Positions 25,099 through 38,711 are shown, numbered from the stretch's first letter. The stretch is 64,000 nucleotides of DNA from Phaeosaccion multiseriatum (GCA_965112735.1 OZ218953.1:2170001-2234000), one strand, 5' to 3'. Translations and numbers: made by a program. Notes: generated from the sequence alone by a model not told the origin.

Positions 25099-28000
25099 CT
25101 ACATCTGCCTCTTCCGATAGCCCTTTTTCCGAGCCCCCGCCCCCACCACGGCATCATAAATGTCCTGCGCCGACCCCTCCCCCCCTCCTCCTTTGCCCCC
25201 TCCTCCTCTCGCCTTGCCTCCCTTACTCTTCTTGCCCCCCTTACCCGCCTTCTTGGCATTCGCCGCCAGGGTGAGGCTCCTCCCATCTAGAGGTATATAG
25301 GCATAGGGCTCGAGCTTCTGCCCCTTCTTCTTTACATCTCCGCCCGCCCTGTTTGAGCGGTACTCCGCCCCAGACCCCTTGCCCCCCGCTCCTCCTCCTC
25401 CTCCTCCTCCTCCTCCCTCGCCTCTCCTCGCGCGTTTGCTGCTGGGGTGCTGTGCATGCTGATTGCGAGCGTTCTGCCTCTCCCCCGCGTTGCCCCATCC
25501 CGTCGGTGCCGCAGAGGTGGGCGCAGCAGGGGCATTCACAGATCCTGCCCTCACTCCCTTCCTCTTCCCCTTTCCTCCGGTAGCATCAGCAGCATCGTCA
25601 TCGTCATCATCATTCTCATCGTCCATCGCGCTTCGTTTCCTCTTCCTCCGCTGGCCCCCCTTGCTGCCCCCTCCCCCCTTCCCACCACCACCACCACTAC
25701 CATCATCATCATCATCACTCGACGATTCGTCGTCGCCCACCCCGTACCCTCCGGGAATGATGAGCTTCCCATCCTTCCCGACCTCAAGCTCCATCCCATC
25801 GTCCTCACTACCTGAATCGTTGCCCGCCCCATGTCCATCCTTATCCACCACCCTCATGTTACGAATCATAGACCCATCCAGCAGATCTACCATACCCCCT
25901 GCAAGCACCGCCTGCGCCCCCCCTCCCCCTCCTCCTCCTCGCTCCTCCTTCTCCCCTCTCCTCCTCTGCCGCTGCTCCTGCCGCTGCTGTACCACCAACT
26001 GCTGTGGATGCGCATCCCCCTCCTCCCCCCCCCCGTCGTCCGCCATGATGGCATCGAACGACCTCAATGCCTTCACCTCCCCCCCCTGCTGGCCGGTGTG
26101 GCTGTGCCCACCCCTTAGAGCCTCGTTTTGCTCAGCGGCTATGGCCGAGGCCACGCCCTTGTCCTTCTTGGCCTTAAGCTCTCGCGTTGCCATCTTCTAC
26201 TCGGGCAGCAAGTCAGGAGTAAGTCAGTGATATATGGAGCAGGGCAGGGGGCAGGGGCGGGGGTCAGGGTCAGGGTCGGGGCCCGTGGTGGACGCCAACA
26301 ATAGCATCAAGTAGTCTTTCTTCAACGCGTCGCGAAGAACCGACCGTCCGACCGACCCTGGGGTTGCCCCCCTGTTCCTCAACATAACGTACGTGCGTAC
26401 GTACCTGCATGTGAGTGAGAAGTTTGAGGTCGTCGGGCGGCACGAGCGTCTTGATGGCCTCAAAACCGAACTTGCGGCACAGCTTGGACAGCACCACCTT
26501 GATCTTGCCACGGAACTTTTGCCTGTGGTGAGTGAGTTGGTGATTCAGAGGAGGGAGGGAGGGAGAGAAGAGGGGACAAAAACAACAAAAGAGAGGGAAA
26601 GACGACATGAGATAGGAGACACACGTACAGAGGGCCTGTAGAGGAGTTTATAGAGGAGGATGCACACGTCTTCTGTAAGAGGCATGCTCTCTCGCTCACC
26701 TCATGTCCGAGGGGCACTGCACCATCATGCCCTTGATAATGTCGGGCACCAAGGGAGAGAGCATGTTGATATCGCCCCCCCCGACCACCACTCTGAGCAG
26801 GTCCAGACTCGCTTTCACCACCTCTCTGTGAGGCTCTTGAAGCAGCAGCAACACCGTTCTGTGTCGCAAAGGAAGGGTCCAATACAATATCCCCCGAATA
26901 AGCAAAGCAAAGTAAATGAAGAGAGCGAGAGCGCGTGAGAGGGCGGTTAAGCATGTTGGTGATACATCCACCACCACCAGCAGTAGCAGCAGCAGCAGCA
27001 GACAGTGCTATACACACACGTGCGCACACAACACACACGCATGAACACACGTGAAACACACACACACACGCACGCACACACACGCACACGCACACGCACG
27101 CACACACACAAATTTATATACACACAGACTGAGTACGCTCTTTCGCCCACCTGATGAGATCAGGGCCGAGAGCAACGACCGCCGGCGACACATGCGGACT
27201 CCGAAAGTGCGCAAACTCAAAGTGGAGCCTCGCCAGCGCCAGGAGAGTAGCCGATCGCATGTGAGGCGTGGCTCCAGCAAGTCCGGCCACAACCGCAAGC
27301 ACCAAGAGCTCGGGTTTGTTGCCCGGGGGCTGTGCTCGAGCCAGCAAGACGAGTAGGGAGAAAGCCAGAGAACGGGTGCGTCGACTTGGGTCCTTGGTGC
27401 AAAGGACTGCTTCCCCGATTACAGATGGCTTGGCCTGCTCCATGGCGGTTTCAAAGGCCTCGTCTACTTCCACGTAGGCTCCAGCAAAGTCCTTCTGCTC
27501 CTCTGCATCTAAGTCGTCGTCATCTTCGTCGCCCTCCTCCTCCTCTTCCTCCTCCTCCTCGTCCCCCTCCTCCACATCATCATCCTCGTGCAGTTGGCCC
27601 TTCAATGCTCCGCCATTTGTGCGGCCACTCGCTCCTCCTCTCCCGCTAACACCGCCGCTGCTACTCGCGGCGTGCTTCCTCTCCCACGTCCACACAAGAA
27701 TCCTCAGGCAGCGCAGACGAAGGGGCCTGGCGGTGGTGTGGCAGGTGGGCAGGGAGGTAGCCAACAGATCCAGCACATCCTTCGCCCCCCCACCGACGAG
27801 GAGAGCCTTGCCCTGGCTCTGCAGGAGAGAGAGGAGGGCGCGGTAAGCCTTCTTTTGGAGGAGAGCGCTGCTGTCGTCTCGGATGAGTGGCTTGGTCACA
27901 CGGTACAGAAGAGTGGCGCCGTCCTCGTACAGACTATGGCGTCATGCGATGGTGGCGGTGGGGTGGCGGGAGGAGGGAGAGTAGAAGACAGACACTATTA

Positions 28001-30225
28001 CAAAGACTTATCGAGAAGGACGAAGCAAAAAGACGGGAGAGACAGAGTGCGCGTGCTAAAAGCATGTCCGTGAGATCAGCTCGGCCCACCCACCCCAACC
28101 CCACCCTGAGCCCACCCGCACCCCCCATCCCCCCACTCACATCCACTCACTCACCCACCCACCCACCCACCCACCCACCGCACCTTGGCGTGATGCCAGC
28201 AGCGGCCTCTAACAACACCATGACCTTGCCCTCCAAGGCTGCTGCTCGGCCCCTCTCTTCATCCACGGCCGCCTGCCCCTCGGTGTGTGTTGAGGAGCCG
28301 ACGGAGGCGCCGCACTGCTTCAGTGACTTGGTCTTGGTGTTCTTGCTCTGCATGGAGAGCGTGTAGGCTTCTGAGGCCTGGGAGTGAGTGAGTGAGTGAG
28401 TGAGTGAGTGAGTGAATATGCCACATGCAGTGCCATACGGCGATGTTCTTTACCTGAAGAAGCTTCTGCACGAGTTTCTTGAACATCTGTTGCAGAAAGG
28501 GCAGGGGCGCCACAGCCGCGAAGGATGCCACAGCTTTGCACACCGCCTTAGCGGCCTGCCCCCCGGGGCGGTGAGTGGGGGGGGGGGAAGGGGTGCGTGT
28601 GTATTGGGGGGGGGGGGGGGGGGAAAGGTAAGGGAAACAACACCACCAACAAAGCCAAGCGCCCTTCACCCTTGACCCACACACTTCTCCCATCCATCCT
28701 CTCTCATCAGCATCGTGTCAACCAAACGGGCCCCGGCGGTATCAGACAGTCAGTCAGTCAGTCAGTCAGTCAGTCAGGTCAGTCAGCAGTCGGTCAGTCA
28801 GTCAGTTAATCAGTCAGTAAGCCAGCCAGTCAGTTAGGAACGACCACACACCTGTGCCTCCTGCGATTGCGGTGTGGGGCCCGCAGCGTGAGCCTCGAGC
28901 ACTTGCAGAAGCTTGGGAAGGAAGCGGGTTGAGGTGACGCTCACCATCTTAAGGGCAGACGGTGTCGAGGAGGGGGCAGAGGAGGCCTGTGGGCATGGAT
29001 GGTGGTGCAGGGTAGGGTATTGGTGACAAGATGGAGAGAGAGGGTAGGGTATTGGTGACAAGATGGAGAGAGAGGGTCGGGAAAAGGTGACAAGATGGAG
29101 AGAGAGGGTAGGGTATAGGTGACAAGATGGAGAGAGAGGGTAGGGTATTGGTGACAAGATGGAGAGAGAGGGTAGGGTATAGGTGACAAGATGGAGAGAG
29201 AGGGTAGGGTATTGGTGACAAGATGGACAGAGAGGGTAGGGTATTGGTGACAAGATGGAGAGAGAGGGTAGGGTATTGGTGACAAGATGGAGAGAGAGGG
29301 TAGGGTATAGGTGACAAGATGGAGAGAGAGGGTAGGGTATTGGTGACAAGATGGAGAGAGAGAGAGGGTAGGGTATAGGTGACAAGATGGAGAGAGAGGG
29401 TAGGGTATTGGTGACAAGATGGAGAGAGAGGGTAGGGTATTGGTGACAAGATGGAGAGAGAGAGGGTAGGGTATAGGTGACAAGATGGAGAGAGAGGGTA
29501 GGGTATTGGTGACAAGATGGAGAGAGAGGGTAGGGTATTGGTGACAAGATGGAGAGAGAGGGTAGGGTATAGGTGACAAGATGGAGAGAGAGGGTAGGGT
29601 AGAGGTGACAAGATGGAGAGAGAGGGTCGGGTATTGGTGACAAGATGGAGAGAGAGGGTAGGGTATTGGTGACAAGATGGAGAGAGAGAGTGTAGGGTAT
29701 AGGTGACAAGATGGAGAGAGAGGGTAGGGTAGAGGTGACAAGATGGAGAGAGAGGGTAGGGTATTGGTGACAAGATGGAGAGAGAGAGTGTAGGTATAGG
29801 TGACAAGATGGAGAGAGAGGGTAGGGTAGAGGTGACAAGATGGAGAGAGAGGGTAGGGTATTATGTCACAAGATGGAGAGAGAGGGTAGCTTCCTCCCTC
29901 CCTCCCTCCCTCCCTCCCTCCTCCCCCCTCCTCACCTCATCCCCCAGCAGCTCCTCTCCGACGCCCCCTGTGCCGCCCCCCGCCTCCTCCCTTATCCCAT
30001 CCACAAGCACGCTCAGGCCCTCACAAATGACAGCGACGAGCTCCGGATACCTCTCGTCCGCCATGGCGTTGGCCAGCAGAGGCGCTAGCTTGCCGAAGGA
30101 TGTGGCCACGTCTGTCGGGCTGTGGCAAACCGACGGGAAAAGAGCCCAGAGCTGGGCTACTCGGACCTGTGTAGAGGAGGAGGAGGAGGGGGAGGAGGAG
30201 GAGGAGAAGGAGGAGGAGGGAGGGG

Positions 30226-30257
<32 letters not shown>

Positions 30258-30468
30258 GGAGGAGGAGGAGGACGACGAGGAGGAAGAGGAGCAAGGGGCA
30301 GGAGGAGGCGAGGAGGGGGATGAGGAGGAGGGGCACACACACGAGGGGCAGAGAAGAGAATAGAGGGGAGATAAAAGAGGAGAAGAGTTGGGGCCTCTCC
30401 CTCAACCTCTCACCAACCCTGTCTCACGCTCTCTCCCCCCCTCTCCCCCAGCCTCTCTCTCCCTTGCG

Positions 30469-30509
<41 letters not shown>

Positions 30510-33500
30510 ACTCACCTTCTGGTCCTTCGCTTCGTTTGCCGTGCACTTTCCGCTCTTGACGATGGCGTCGCAAGCCCGTGCGGTGCCGAGGATGGATGCC
30601 TGGAAGAAGGCCAGACTCACGGAGCACGCTTTGCTGTGTTGCTGAGCGAGTGTGACGAGAAAGGACAGATACAGATAGGAGGGGTGACATACAGCCTTGT
30701 TATATCCATTACATATCGGAAACAAGATGGACGCTCAGTTCACATATACATACCACACACACACACACACACACACCCCACTCTCCCCATTCACACACAC
30801 GCATGCACGCACGCACACACACATACACACACGCACACACACACGCACCTTCAAGAGCGGCAGCAACCATGCCCGTGAGTCTGCAACCCCCTGTGTGGCC
30901 GGTGTGCCCCTCGGACAGAGAGAGAGTACCTGCAGCACTTTCTCGGGCCCCACCCCCTCGACGGCCAACCCTACTGCCTCGTCAAGGGCAGCCATCACGC
31001 CGGGGAGGGACGCCTGGAGAGGGGGGAGGGGCGAGGGGGGGAGGGGAGAGGGGAGGGGAGAGAGGTGGGAGAGGAGCGGGGGGGGGAGGAATGGGGCGGG
31101 GCGTGTGAGGGGGTGTAGAGGGCGGACATCAGGTACTGACTGACGGACTGACGGACTGACACCAGATACTACCTGACTGCCTGACGGACACCAGATACTG
31201 GCTGACTGACTGACTGACAGACCGACAGACTGACACCAGGCACTGACTGATTCACTGCTTGACACCAGGTTACTGACTTCCTGACTGGCACCATGTACTA
31301 CTGACGGACTGACACCAGGTACTGCTACCTGACTGACTGACTGACCTGCGGCACGCTACTGAGCGCATCGTGGAGGTCTCCAAGGCCCTGCAGAGTGCTT
31401 GCAAGAGCAGGGAAGGCGTTCCCTCGGAGGTGTCTGAACAGACGGCCCAGAAGGGGAAGCGAGCGAGTCCACGACTGCTGGTACCTGGTGTCAGTGAGTC
31501 AGCAGTGCGTCCAAAAAAGAAGGAGTGAGTCAGCAGTCAGTCAGCAGTCAGTCAGCAGTCAGGCACTCAGGACCTGGTGTCAGTCACTCGCTCACTCATT
31601 CACTCCGTCCGTACCTGTACTGCAGCAGACCCTCTAAGCCACACAGCACCGTCTCCAGCACACACGGCTTTCCCACCCCTCCTCCTCCTCCTCCCCCTCC
31701 TCCTCCTTCCGCCCTGGCCTTGTTCTTTGCAAGCTCTTTCACCAGGTCGTCGCCGACACAGGTCTGGAACATGAGGTTGAGAGATCCGACGGCAGCTTGG
31801 TGCACTTGGGTAGAAGAGCTCTCGAGGTACCCAACCAGGCTCTGTGTGCAGGGGGAGAGGAGGCGGGCAGACGCCTGGTGGGAGCGCATGTGCAGAGTAA
31901 CCATGGCACTGGGGAGGAGGAGGAGGAGGAGGAGGAGGAGGGAGAGGAGGGAGGAGGAGGAGGAGAAGGAGAATGAGGAGGGAGGGAGGAGGAGGAGGAG
32001 GAGGAGGAGGAGGGGGGGGAGGCGGGAGGAGCCACGTAAACACACATACACACGCACCTGCCCAGAAGTTGCGAGAAGGAGATGGCACCCGAAACGTTAG
32101 TGCGATTGGGCTGCACATCCATGAGCCCAATGAGGAGCTCACTCTGCGCCTCTGCAGACAGCGCCTGGGAGGGGCTCTGGAGTACCCCACTGAGGCACTG
32201 CATGGTGGCAGAGGTGAGGGCAGGGACGGCCAAGGAGGGCAGGCGTAGCATCTGGCTGGACACGCTGCTCGCTTGGGCCTGGGGAAGCAGAGGTACTGCT
32301 TCTCGCATGAACTGAGTGTGGGGGGTGTGGCCAATGCCATTGAACAAGGCGAGGGGGTTGGGTTGTGTTGAGTTGGGCGGGGTGGGGTGCAGAGGAGAGG
32401 AGAGGAGGGCGGGGGCAGGGGACAGGCAGTGCGGAGGAGACACACGACGCGCAGACGTGGAATGTTGAGCAGCTGTTGCACGACGAGAGATGGGTGGATG
32501 GAGAGAGAGAGAGAGAGAGAGAGAGAAAGGGAGACTGGAGGACGAAGAGACGCTTCAGAGGCAGTCAGGCTAGGTCTTGCCCAGCCAATCTATCCAAGGG
32601 TCGTCTTCCATCCCCTTCTTGCCCTACATATGGGGTTGCTGTCGTACTATCTGCAGCACCCTTAGCTGACTTACTACATACCTGGAGCAGATGCATGGCC
32701 TTCATGCTGTCCTGGCCGGTGCAGTCCTTCATCACCGCGATGCAGAACTCCGCCACATGGGCCGGGGCGTCTTTGGGGGCTCCCTTCCTCGTCTTCTTCG
32801 GCTTCCCAGCCCCCACTGCCCCTCCTCCCCCGCCACCCTGCTTGTTCTTTAACACCTCCAACACCCCCTCGTGTGCCCCCCTGCGCACTTGGGTTCGGCG
32901 GTCATTAAAGAAGTTGAGGAGGGTGTGGAAGACGCGAAGCACGGCAGGGTTGGCCCAGGCCGACGCACTTTGACCCTGAGCCGCGAGGACAAGGCCCAGG
33001 CAGTGCAGCAGTCGGCCCAGTAGAGCGTCGTCGTCGCCGTCGGCATTGGCCTGAGGGAGGGACGGGCAGGAAGAGAAGAGAGATTGTGAGTAGAGGCGCA
33101 CGGCGAGATAGAGAGAGAGAAGCCTTGGAAGAACCTCGCCCCGCGCCCGTATCAATGTGGGGGTCCAGCAGCAGCCGCAAAGCAGGGGCTTCACATCCCA
33201 TCCACCCACACGCCACCTATCAATTGGCAGCGGTGTCCAGGTGTGGCACCTGTCCCCTGCCGATCCTCGGTCGTCAGTTAGGACTTCTACGCTCACTCAT
33301 TGACCCACCTTGAGGACTCGAGCGAGAGCAGACGCCACAGGCACAAAGCTTCCCTGCAGCATTGCGGCCTTGGCGTGGGGCAAAACGTACTCGAGCAGCA
33401 CCAGGCATTGCAGGGTATGCGTCTGGCACTCGCCTCCGAGCATGGACAGTAGCCCCAACGCATATTCCGTCGCTGTGGCGCCTCGCAGCCCCCCCCCGCC

Positions 33501-33671
33501 CCCCGCCTCCTTCTTGCGCTGCGAGATGATGTCCTGCACAGCCTCCAGCACAGGGAGGGCCTCGGTTGCCTTGGCATCGCCGCCGAGAGCTTCCGCCCTC
33601 AGCTGCGCGAAGGAATCGAAGGTGGCCACCGCCGCTGCTCCGGTGGGTCGCCTCCACCCTTCCAGTGCCAT
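25099..33671 (-). CDS. RRP12: RRP12, pre-ribosome processing/export factor
   Basis: RRP12 is a HEAT-repeat nucleolar protein needed for maturation and export of both ribosomal subunits. Fifteen exons join in phase to about 1509 residues: 33671-33309, 33050-32682, 32311-32058, 31908-31615, 31484-31346, 31013-30849, 30641-30516, 30166-29936, 28986-28852, 28555-28454, 28377-28184, 27933-27151, 26858-26700, 26522-26405, 26196-25099. Family signatures are clear: AVVAGLAGATPHMRSATLLA with LARLHFEF, REVVKASLDLLRVVV, FRGKIKVVLSKLCRKFGFE with LVPPDDLKLL, and near the end the family motif YAYIPLDGRSL. The C-terminal exon is basic, acidic and Gly-rich, as expected for a nucleolar tail, and longer than in yeast or human. 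Upstream in-frame codons lack an ATG, so 33671 is the start. Confidence 0.9.
29011..29889. repeat. 32-bp minisatellite in RRP12 intron
   Basis: About 27 tandem copies of a 32-bp unit (core GGTGACAAGATGGAGAGAGA then GGGTAGGGTAT), with small variants: TATTGG or TATAGG or TAGAGG, and occasional extra GA steps. It fills the intron between the RRP12 exons 30166-29936 and 28986-28852. Because 32 is not a multiple of 3, all three minus frames stay open as Pro/Ser/Leu-rich repeats, which should not be annotated as genes. Confidence 0.95.
30754..30848. repeat. (CA)n microsatellite next to an RRP12 splice donor
   Basis: CA/CG dinucleotide run directly downstream (sense) of the donor of RRP12 exon 31013-30849, so that intron begins GTGCGTGTG. 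Confidence 0.8.
31135..31345. repeat. (GACT)n-type imperfect repeats in RRP12 intron
   Basis: Irregular GACTGACT and GACACCAGATACTG units fill the intron between RRP12 exons 31484-31346 and 31013-30849. Further CAGT-type copies occur in neighbouring introns (28746-28830 and 31526-31570). Confidence 0.8.
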
Positions 33672-33913
33672 GATGGGCGCGATCTCTTCACTTAAAACAC
33701 CCCTAGCCACGATCCGCAAAAAAGAGAAAAAAAAAAAAAGCCAGCCACAACTCTCTCATTGCCTTACTCGTCCCCCACCCCCTGGGGCATATCGAGCCCA
33801 AACAGGCACAAGGAGGTTTGCGCGCTCAAGATTAATGGGGATTGAAGGGAAGGAGAGGAGCAGGCCTTGTATAGTGTAGAGTAGTGCTCTCCAAGGAGCC
33901 CGTAGGATAAGAT
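33672..33913. promoter_or_regulatory. Bidirectional promoter region, RRP12 / RRM protein
   Basis: 242 bp between divergent start codons, with an A13 run at 33729-33741. It would drive a ribosome-biogenesis gene and an hnRNP gene. No TATA box seen. Confidence 0.35.
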
Positions 33914-36900
33914 ATGGAGCAGCTTAGCGTAGATATCTCCAGCCATGACATTACCCATCAGCTTGAACAGCAGGAAAGTTCGACACTTGACAAGGCCTCG
34001 GAAGCAGCAGCAGTAGCGCTGGCGACAGCGGTGGTAGCGACTCCTGCAGAGATACCACTGGAGGGTGCGGGGTTTGGCACCACTGAGGACGGGGCAGACG
34101 GGCCATTGAACGGCGCAGTAGGAGGTGCAAACAACGACGACAACGAGGTGGATGGAAAGCTGTTCATCGGGGGGGTATCGTGGCAGACAACTGAGGAGTC
34201 TTTGAGGTGAGCTGTGGTGGGAGGGTGGGGGAAGGAAGGAAGGGAGAGCAGATCTCCAGGGGCAAGAGCGATCCTCTTTTCTCTCTTGCCCTCCGCGTTG
34301 AAGTGGACAGGACAAATCTTTGGGAATGGATTGCTTTTTTCTCCCCCCCCAAACCTACCCAGAGACGAAAGGGACGGGGGGTGTGAGAGATGGCTTTTAA
34401 TCGGGCTCAGAAGGGGCAGCTATCCCATCGCACACGGCTCCTCCTACACATACCCGGGGCCGGGGCCAGCGGCGTGGTCATGGTTGAAGTAAGAGCTCAA
34501 ACAGGAACCGGAACCTGAGAGCGGCTTCACTTCTAAACGCGATGCCCCCCTCCCCCCCCTCCCCCCGCGACCCGCTCTTACGCCTGTGCCTGTAAAACTT
34601 GCCTGCATGGTGTGGTCCCAGGGAATATTTTGAGAAGTTTGGGGCATTAACAGATGTGGCTCTGATGAAGGACAAGTACACCGGGCAGCCGAGAGGCTTT
34701 GGGTTTATCAAATTCCAAGATGCAGAGATCCTGGATACTGTGCTGGAGCTGGAGGTGAGTGATGTGAAGCAGCTGGACACGCAGGGAGGATGAGGTGCTT
34801 GGAGAGTGTGCGCGCGCCGTGTGCAAAAGATGGGGAAGAAGTGACTTGAATAGGGCAAGAGGAACCGAGAGAGAGAGAGAGAGAGAAAGCGCGGGGAGAA
34901 ATCACACAACAGGCGTGAGCGAGAGAGAGAGAAGTAGGAGAGGGAGACCGATTGCTGCGCTGCCCACGCAGAGATACCGAGCCCTACATCAGTGTGCCGC
35001 CTCCGCGTATCCTGCCTCAGCCGTTGTTCCTCCCCTCTGCCCTACCGCTCCCCCCTCCCCCCTCCCCCCTCTGTGTTGCACCTGCAGCATACGATTGACG
35101 GACGTACGGTGGACGTGAAATTGGCGGTTCCGAAGAACGAAGCTCCGGGGCCGCAAAGAGCAGCAAGCAGCAGGCCCCTCGAGAGCAACAAGATCTTTGT
35201 CGGGGGCCTCGCTCCGACTGTCAACGTCTCGGAGTTTCGATCGGTCAGTAACATCAACAGCCTTTGTTTTATCTCGTTTCTTCCTCTGTCCTTCTGCCCC
35301 TCTAAACCATCACGGCACAGCCTATCTCAGAGGGCATGCGCAGAGCGTTTTCGGGTTGGCTTGTCGCTTCGCTGTCTTGTCGTCTACCTGCGGATGTACC
35401 CTTGCCTCCTCTCCTCTCCTGTCTCTCCCTCGCTGACTTCCACTTCACTCACATCCCTCCCCCCCCTATCTGCTCATTCTTCTTCTTCTTCTTCTTCTTC
35501 TTCTTCTTCTTCTTCTTCTTCTTCTTCTTCTTCTTCTTCTTCTTCTTGTTGTTGTTTCCAGTACTTTGAAGGCTTTGGGCATGTGGTGGATGCGGTGGTA
35601 ATGTTCGACCGCCAGACGCAGCGATCGAGGGGCTTCGGCTTTGTCACTTTCGAGTCTGACGCTGTGGTTCACAATGTGCTCATGGGCACGCATGAGGTAT
35701 ACTTGATTGTGAAAAGGCGAGAGAGGGGAGAGAAGGGGAGGGGCCTTCAATGGCGTCGTGGCACGCCGCTCTCCTAACTTTCCCCCCTCTTCAGTGACTC
35801 ATCCCCTCTCTGCTCTATGTTCTGTTGTTTGGCTGCTTGACTGCATCGGTTCTATCGTGCCTTTGATTCAACACAATCAGGTTAGCAGCAAGATGGTGGA
35901 GGTAAAACGAGCAGAGCCCAAGGAGTCTCGGGGGGGGAGGGGAAGTGGAGGCGGGCAGGGACAGGGACAAGGGCAGGGCCGAGCACCCTTTATGGGCCCC
36001 GGGGGGGCGCAGGGCCCGCCTGGCTACGCCAACAACATGCGGCAGCAACATGTGAGGGAGAGGATGGGAGGAGGGAGAGGGAGAGAGGGATCATGTTGTA
36101 GCAACAGGGGAACCAGGGCAGATGGGAAGGGCCCCACCCGTGGAGTAGAAGGCTCTGTGTGCGGCGGCGGCTGTGATTGCTTTGGATGGCTCTCTTGTGC
36201 TTCCTTTGTCGTTCTCTGATGCCCCCCCCGCTCCTTCCTCCGCCGTCAACAGATGTATGGCGTACCCCGGGGGGCAGCAGCAGGGGGAAGGGGGGGCTAC
36301 CCGGGGCTGTACGGGGCGTACAACAACTCGATGGTCGCCTACAACTACGGGGGTAAGTCATTACGTCATTGAGTCATAACTTACTCAAAACATCTGATCT
36401 GGGGGGCTCTTGTGATGTTACGTGATGTTACGTACGGAACTGGTGCCATAGTGCAGTAGAATTTTGTGTGTGCGTGTGTGTGTGTGCGTGCGTGCCGCTG
36501 TGTGTATGTCTCTCTTCTCTTGTCCTAATCGTTCCGTCCTGTCCCTTCGCCTCCCTCGCCTCCCCAAAAAACCCAACAACCACAGCCTACGGCAACTACT
36601 CTCCAAACTACTCCTACCCCAACCCAGCCGGTTCGCCCTACAACCCCGCCGCTGCAGCCGCCTACGCCTACGGAAGCCCACCAACCTATGGGCAGGGACT
36701 GCACTCGCCCGGACAGCCTCCGGCCACACCGCAGCAGCAGCAGCAACAGCAACAGCAGCAGCAACAGCAGCAACAGCAGCAGCAGCACGCTGGGCAGTAT
36801 CTTCCTCCTCTGCCCGGAGGCGTATACGGCAGTGGCGCAACCCCTCCACACCCCCCCGGACCTGGAGATGGCGGTCACGGTGGGGCGCCCCCTCACCCAA

Positions 36901-37199
36901 ACTTAGTGCACGCGTTGGCGGCCGCGGCATATGCCCAACCGGCGGGGGTGGACCCGGCTGCTTTGTACGGTGCTGCGGCGGCGGGACTGCGGACGGGGCA
37001 GCCATCTGGGCCAGCGTCGCAAGGGGTGAGCGAGCGAGGCAGGGAGGCAGGGAGGCACAGGAGTTGAAACGGTATGCGGTTTGGTTTTAGTTGGCCCTTT
37101 GCTGTGGGAAGGAAGGAAGTGCTTGCGCCTTTTGCACCCTCCTCCTGCACGATCCTCCTCCTCTTCTTCTTCTTCTTCTTCTTCTTCTTCTTCTTCTTC

Positions 37200-37237
<38 letters not shown>

Positions 37238-37350
37238 ATCTCTCATACCCTTCTCTCATACCCTTCTCTCTCCCTTCTCCTCCTCCTCTTTTTCGTGGAT
37301 CTTAGGCGGGGCTGGAGCCACGAAGTGCTCTCCCCTTGCAACCCTATTGA
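33914..37350 (+). CDS. hnRNP-type RNA-binding protein with two RRMs
   Basis: Exons 33914-34206, 34622-34754, 35088-35243, 35562-35696, 35881-36051, 36253-36352, 36586-37025 and 37306-37350 join in phase to about 490 residues. RRM1 (about 79-150) has RNP2 LFIGGV and RNP1 [11 protein letters not shown]2 (about 176-250) has RNP2 IFVGGL and RNP1 RGFGFVTF. Two close RRMs followed by a Gly/Tyr/Pro/Gln-rich tail are typical of the Musashi/DAZAP1/hnRNP A-B group, which binds mRNA in nucleus and cytoplasm. The tail holds Gly-Gln repeats (GQGQGQGQG), Tyr-rich segments and a poly-Gln run, so phase separation is plausible. The short last exon is the least sure part; without it the chain ends at a stop at 37067. 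Confidence 0.85.
35480..35547. repeat. (CTT)n microsatellite acting as polypyrimidine tract
   Basis: An uninterrupted CTT run ending in GTTGTTGTTTCCAG, directly before the acceptor of the exon that encodes most of RRM2. Confidence 0.9.
37163..37237. repeat. (CTT)n-(GTT)n compound microsatellite in last intron of RRM gene
   Basis: CTT run followed directly by GTT run within 37026-37305. It resembles the CTT/GTT composition of the intron at 35480 in the same gene. Confidence 0.85.
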
Positions 37351-38233
37351 GCTCTTTGAGTTTGGAGAGGAAGCAGCAGCAGCAACAGCAGCAGTTGGTG
37401 ATACACCAGCTGCAGGCAGGATGTTGATGGGTGGGTGGGTGGGTGGGTGGGTCGAAGGTTTCGGTGGGAGTTGTTTTGGGCCGACTCGCAGGAGACGGGC
37501 ATACGGGGAAAACGGGCATAGGCCTTTGAGGAAGCTCTCCCTTTGAGTGGGGAGGGGAGAAGATGTATGGCGGTCGGCCACCAGACAGTCTAAACACGAC
37601 GAGAGAGAGATTTTTGTAGGAGAAACACACAACTCTCACCGCGTGAACAGAGAGACGGAGGGGGCGGGGAGAGAGAGAGGGGGGAAAGGGGGGGGGGGGA
37701 GGAGAGAGGGGAGGCCCTGCGCTGGTATCAACACACGCCGCATGCTTTTGATGATGAGAAAAGGGGAGGGGGATCCCGATAGTTTCATACTTACGCACGG
37801 CGAGAGCACCAGGAGGATAGAATAGTTTTACCTTTTACTTAACTTCACGAAACTACAACAGCTGTAGAAATGTTTACCAGTACAGCAGCAGCAGACTGTA
37901 AGTATAAGCAGGGGAAGGGGAAGGGGAACACATGGGACGAGTTGTTTAGGATGAAGGAAAGGCTGGGATTGTTCTGTTTGCGTAAGTAGCCAAGAACAAG
38001 GAGGGAAGACTAAAACATGTGGATAACATTTGATATTTTACTTACGGTTTTGCTCCAACTCCCCCTCCCCCACTCTCCCAATTCTGTACACCACCACATG
38101 TTCCTTTTGTACATGCTCCTATCGCTTTCCACCGCCCAACGACGGCCTTGATATTTGACTTCTGGCCTTTTGATGCGGCCCAGTCAAGTCGACCGTCGCG
38201 AATCTGGCCTTGCTCACTCACGCACTCACGCAT
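37351..38233. other. Convergent spacer, no gene seen
   Basis: 883 bp between the stop codons of the RRM protein and SIL1. It holds a CAG/CAA-rich stretch, a (GGGT)n run at about 37427-37452, a purine-rich block at 37640-37720 and AT-richer DNA near 37810-38045. Short ORFs have no recognisable content. Confidence 0.6.
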
Positions 38234-38680
38234 TCACGCGGGGAGGATGACTTGCTTAGTGTCCTGCAGCAGCGAAATGAGCTCCTTTCGATAGTCGGCG
38301 TCTAAGGCATCACCAATACTGCTCGTCTGTCGGAAGTGCTTCTCCAGCCCTCCAAGCACATCTCCTGTTCCGAGCCGCTCCAACGAGTGGGCCGCCCCCC
38401 CCTCCTCTCCCTTCCCTCGGCATAGAGGAGACAGGCCCTGGGCAGCCAAAAGCACTTTCTCCAACCTCGAGCCGGACACAGAGGAAGCCGCCTGCTCCGC
38501 CTCCGCCACAATCATTCCGTGGACCCCCTTGCACCACACGCCCGCCACTTGCGGCTCAGCCAGCGCCTGCCTCAACCTCCCCAGCTCTGCCGAAGCGTCG
38601 GAGGCACCCGCCGCTGTGTATAAGTCACTCACGAGGGTCAAAATCTTTAGGGCGAGAGCGGTGGGTACAGCACCAGTGCT

Positions 38681-38711
<31 letters not shown>

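Noticed and set aside
28834-29838. Three overlapping minus ORFs with Ser/Pro/Leu repeats, like a cell-wall protein
   Set aside because: A 32-bp unit read in three frames, located in an RRP12 intron with good splice sites on both sides.
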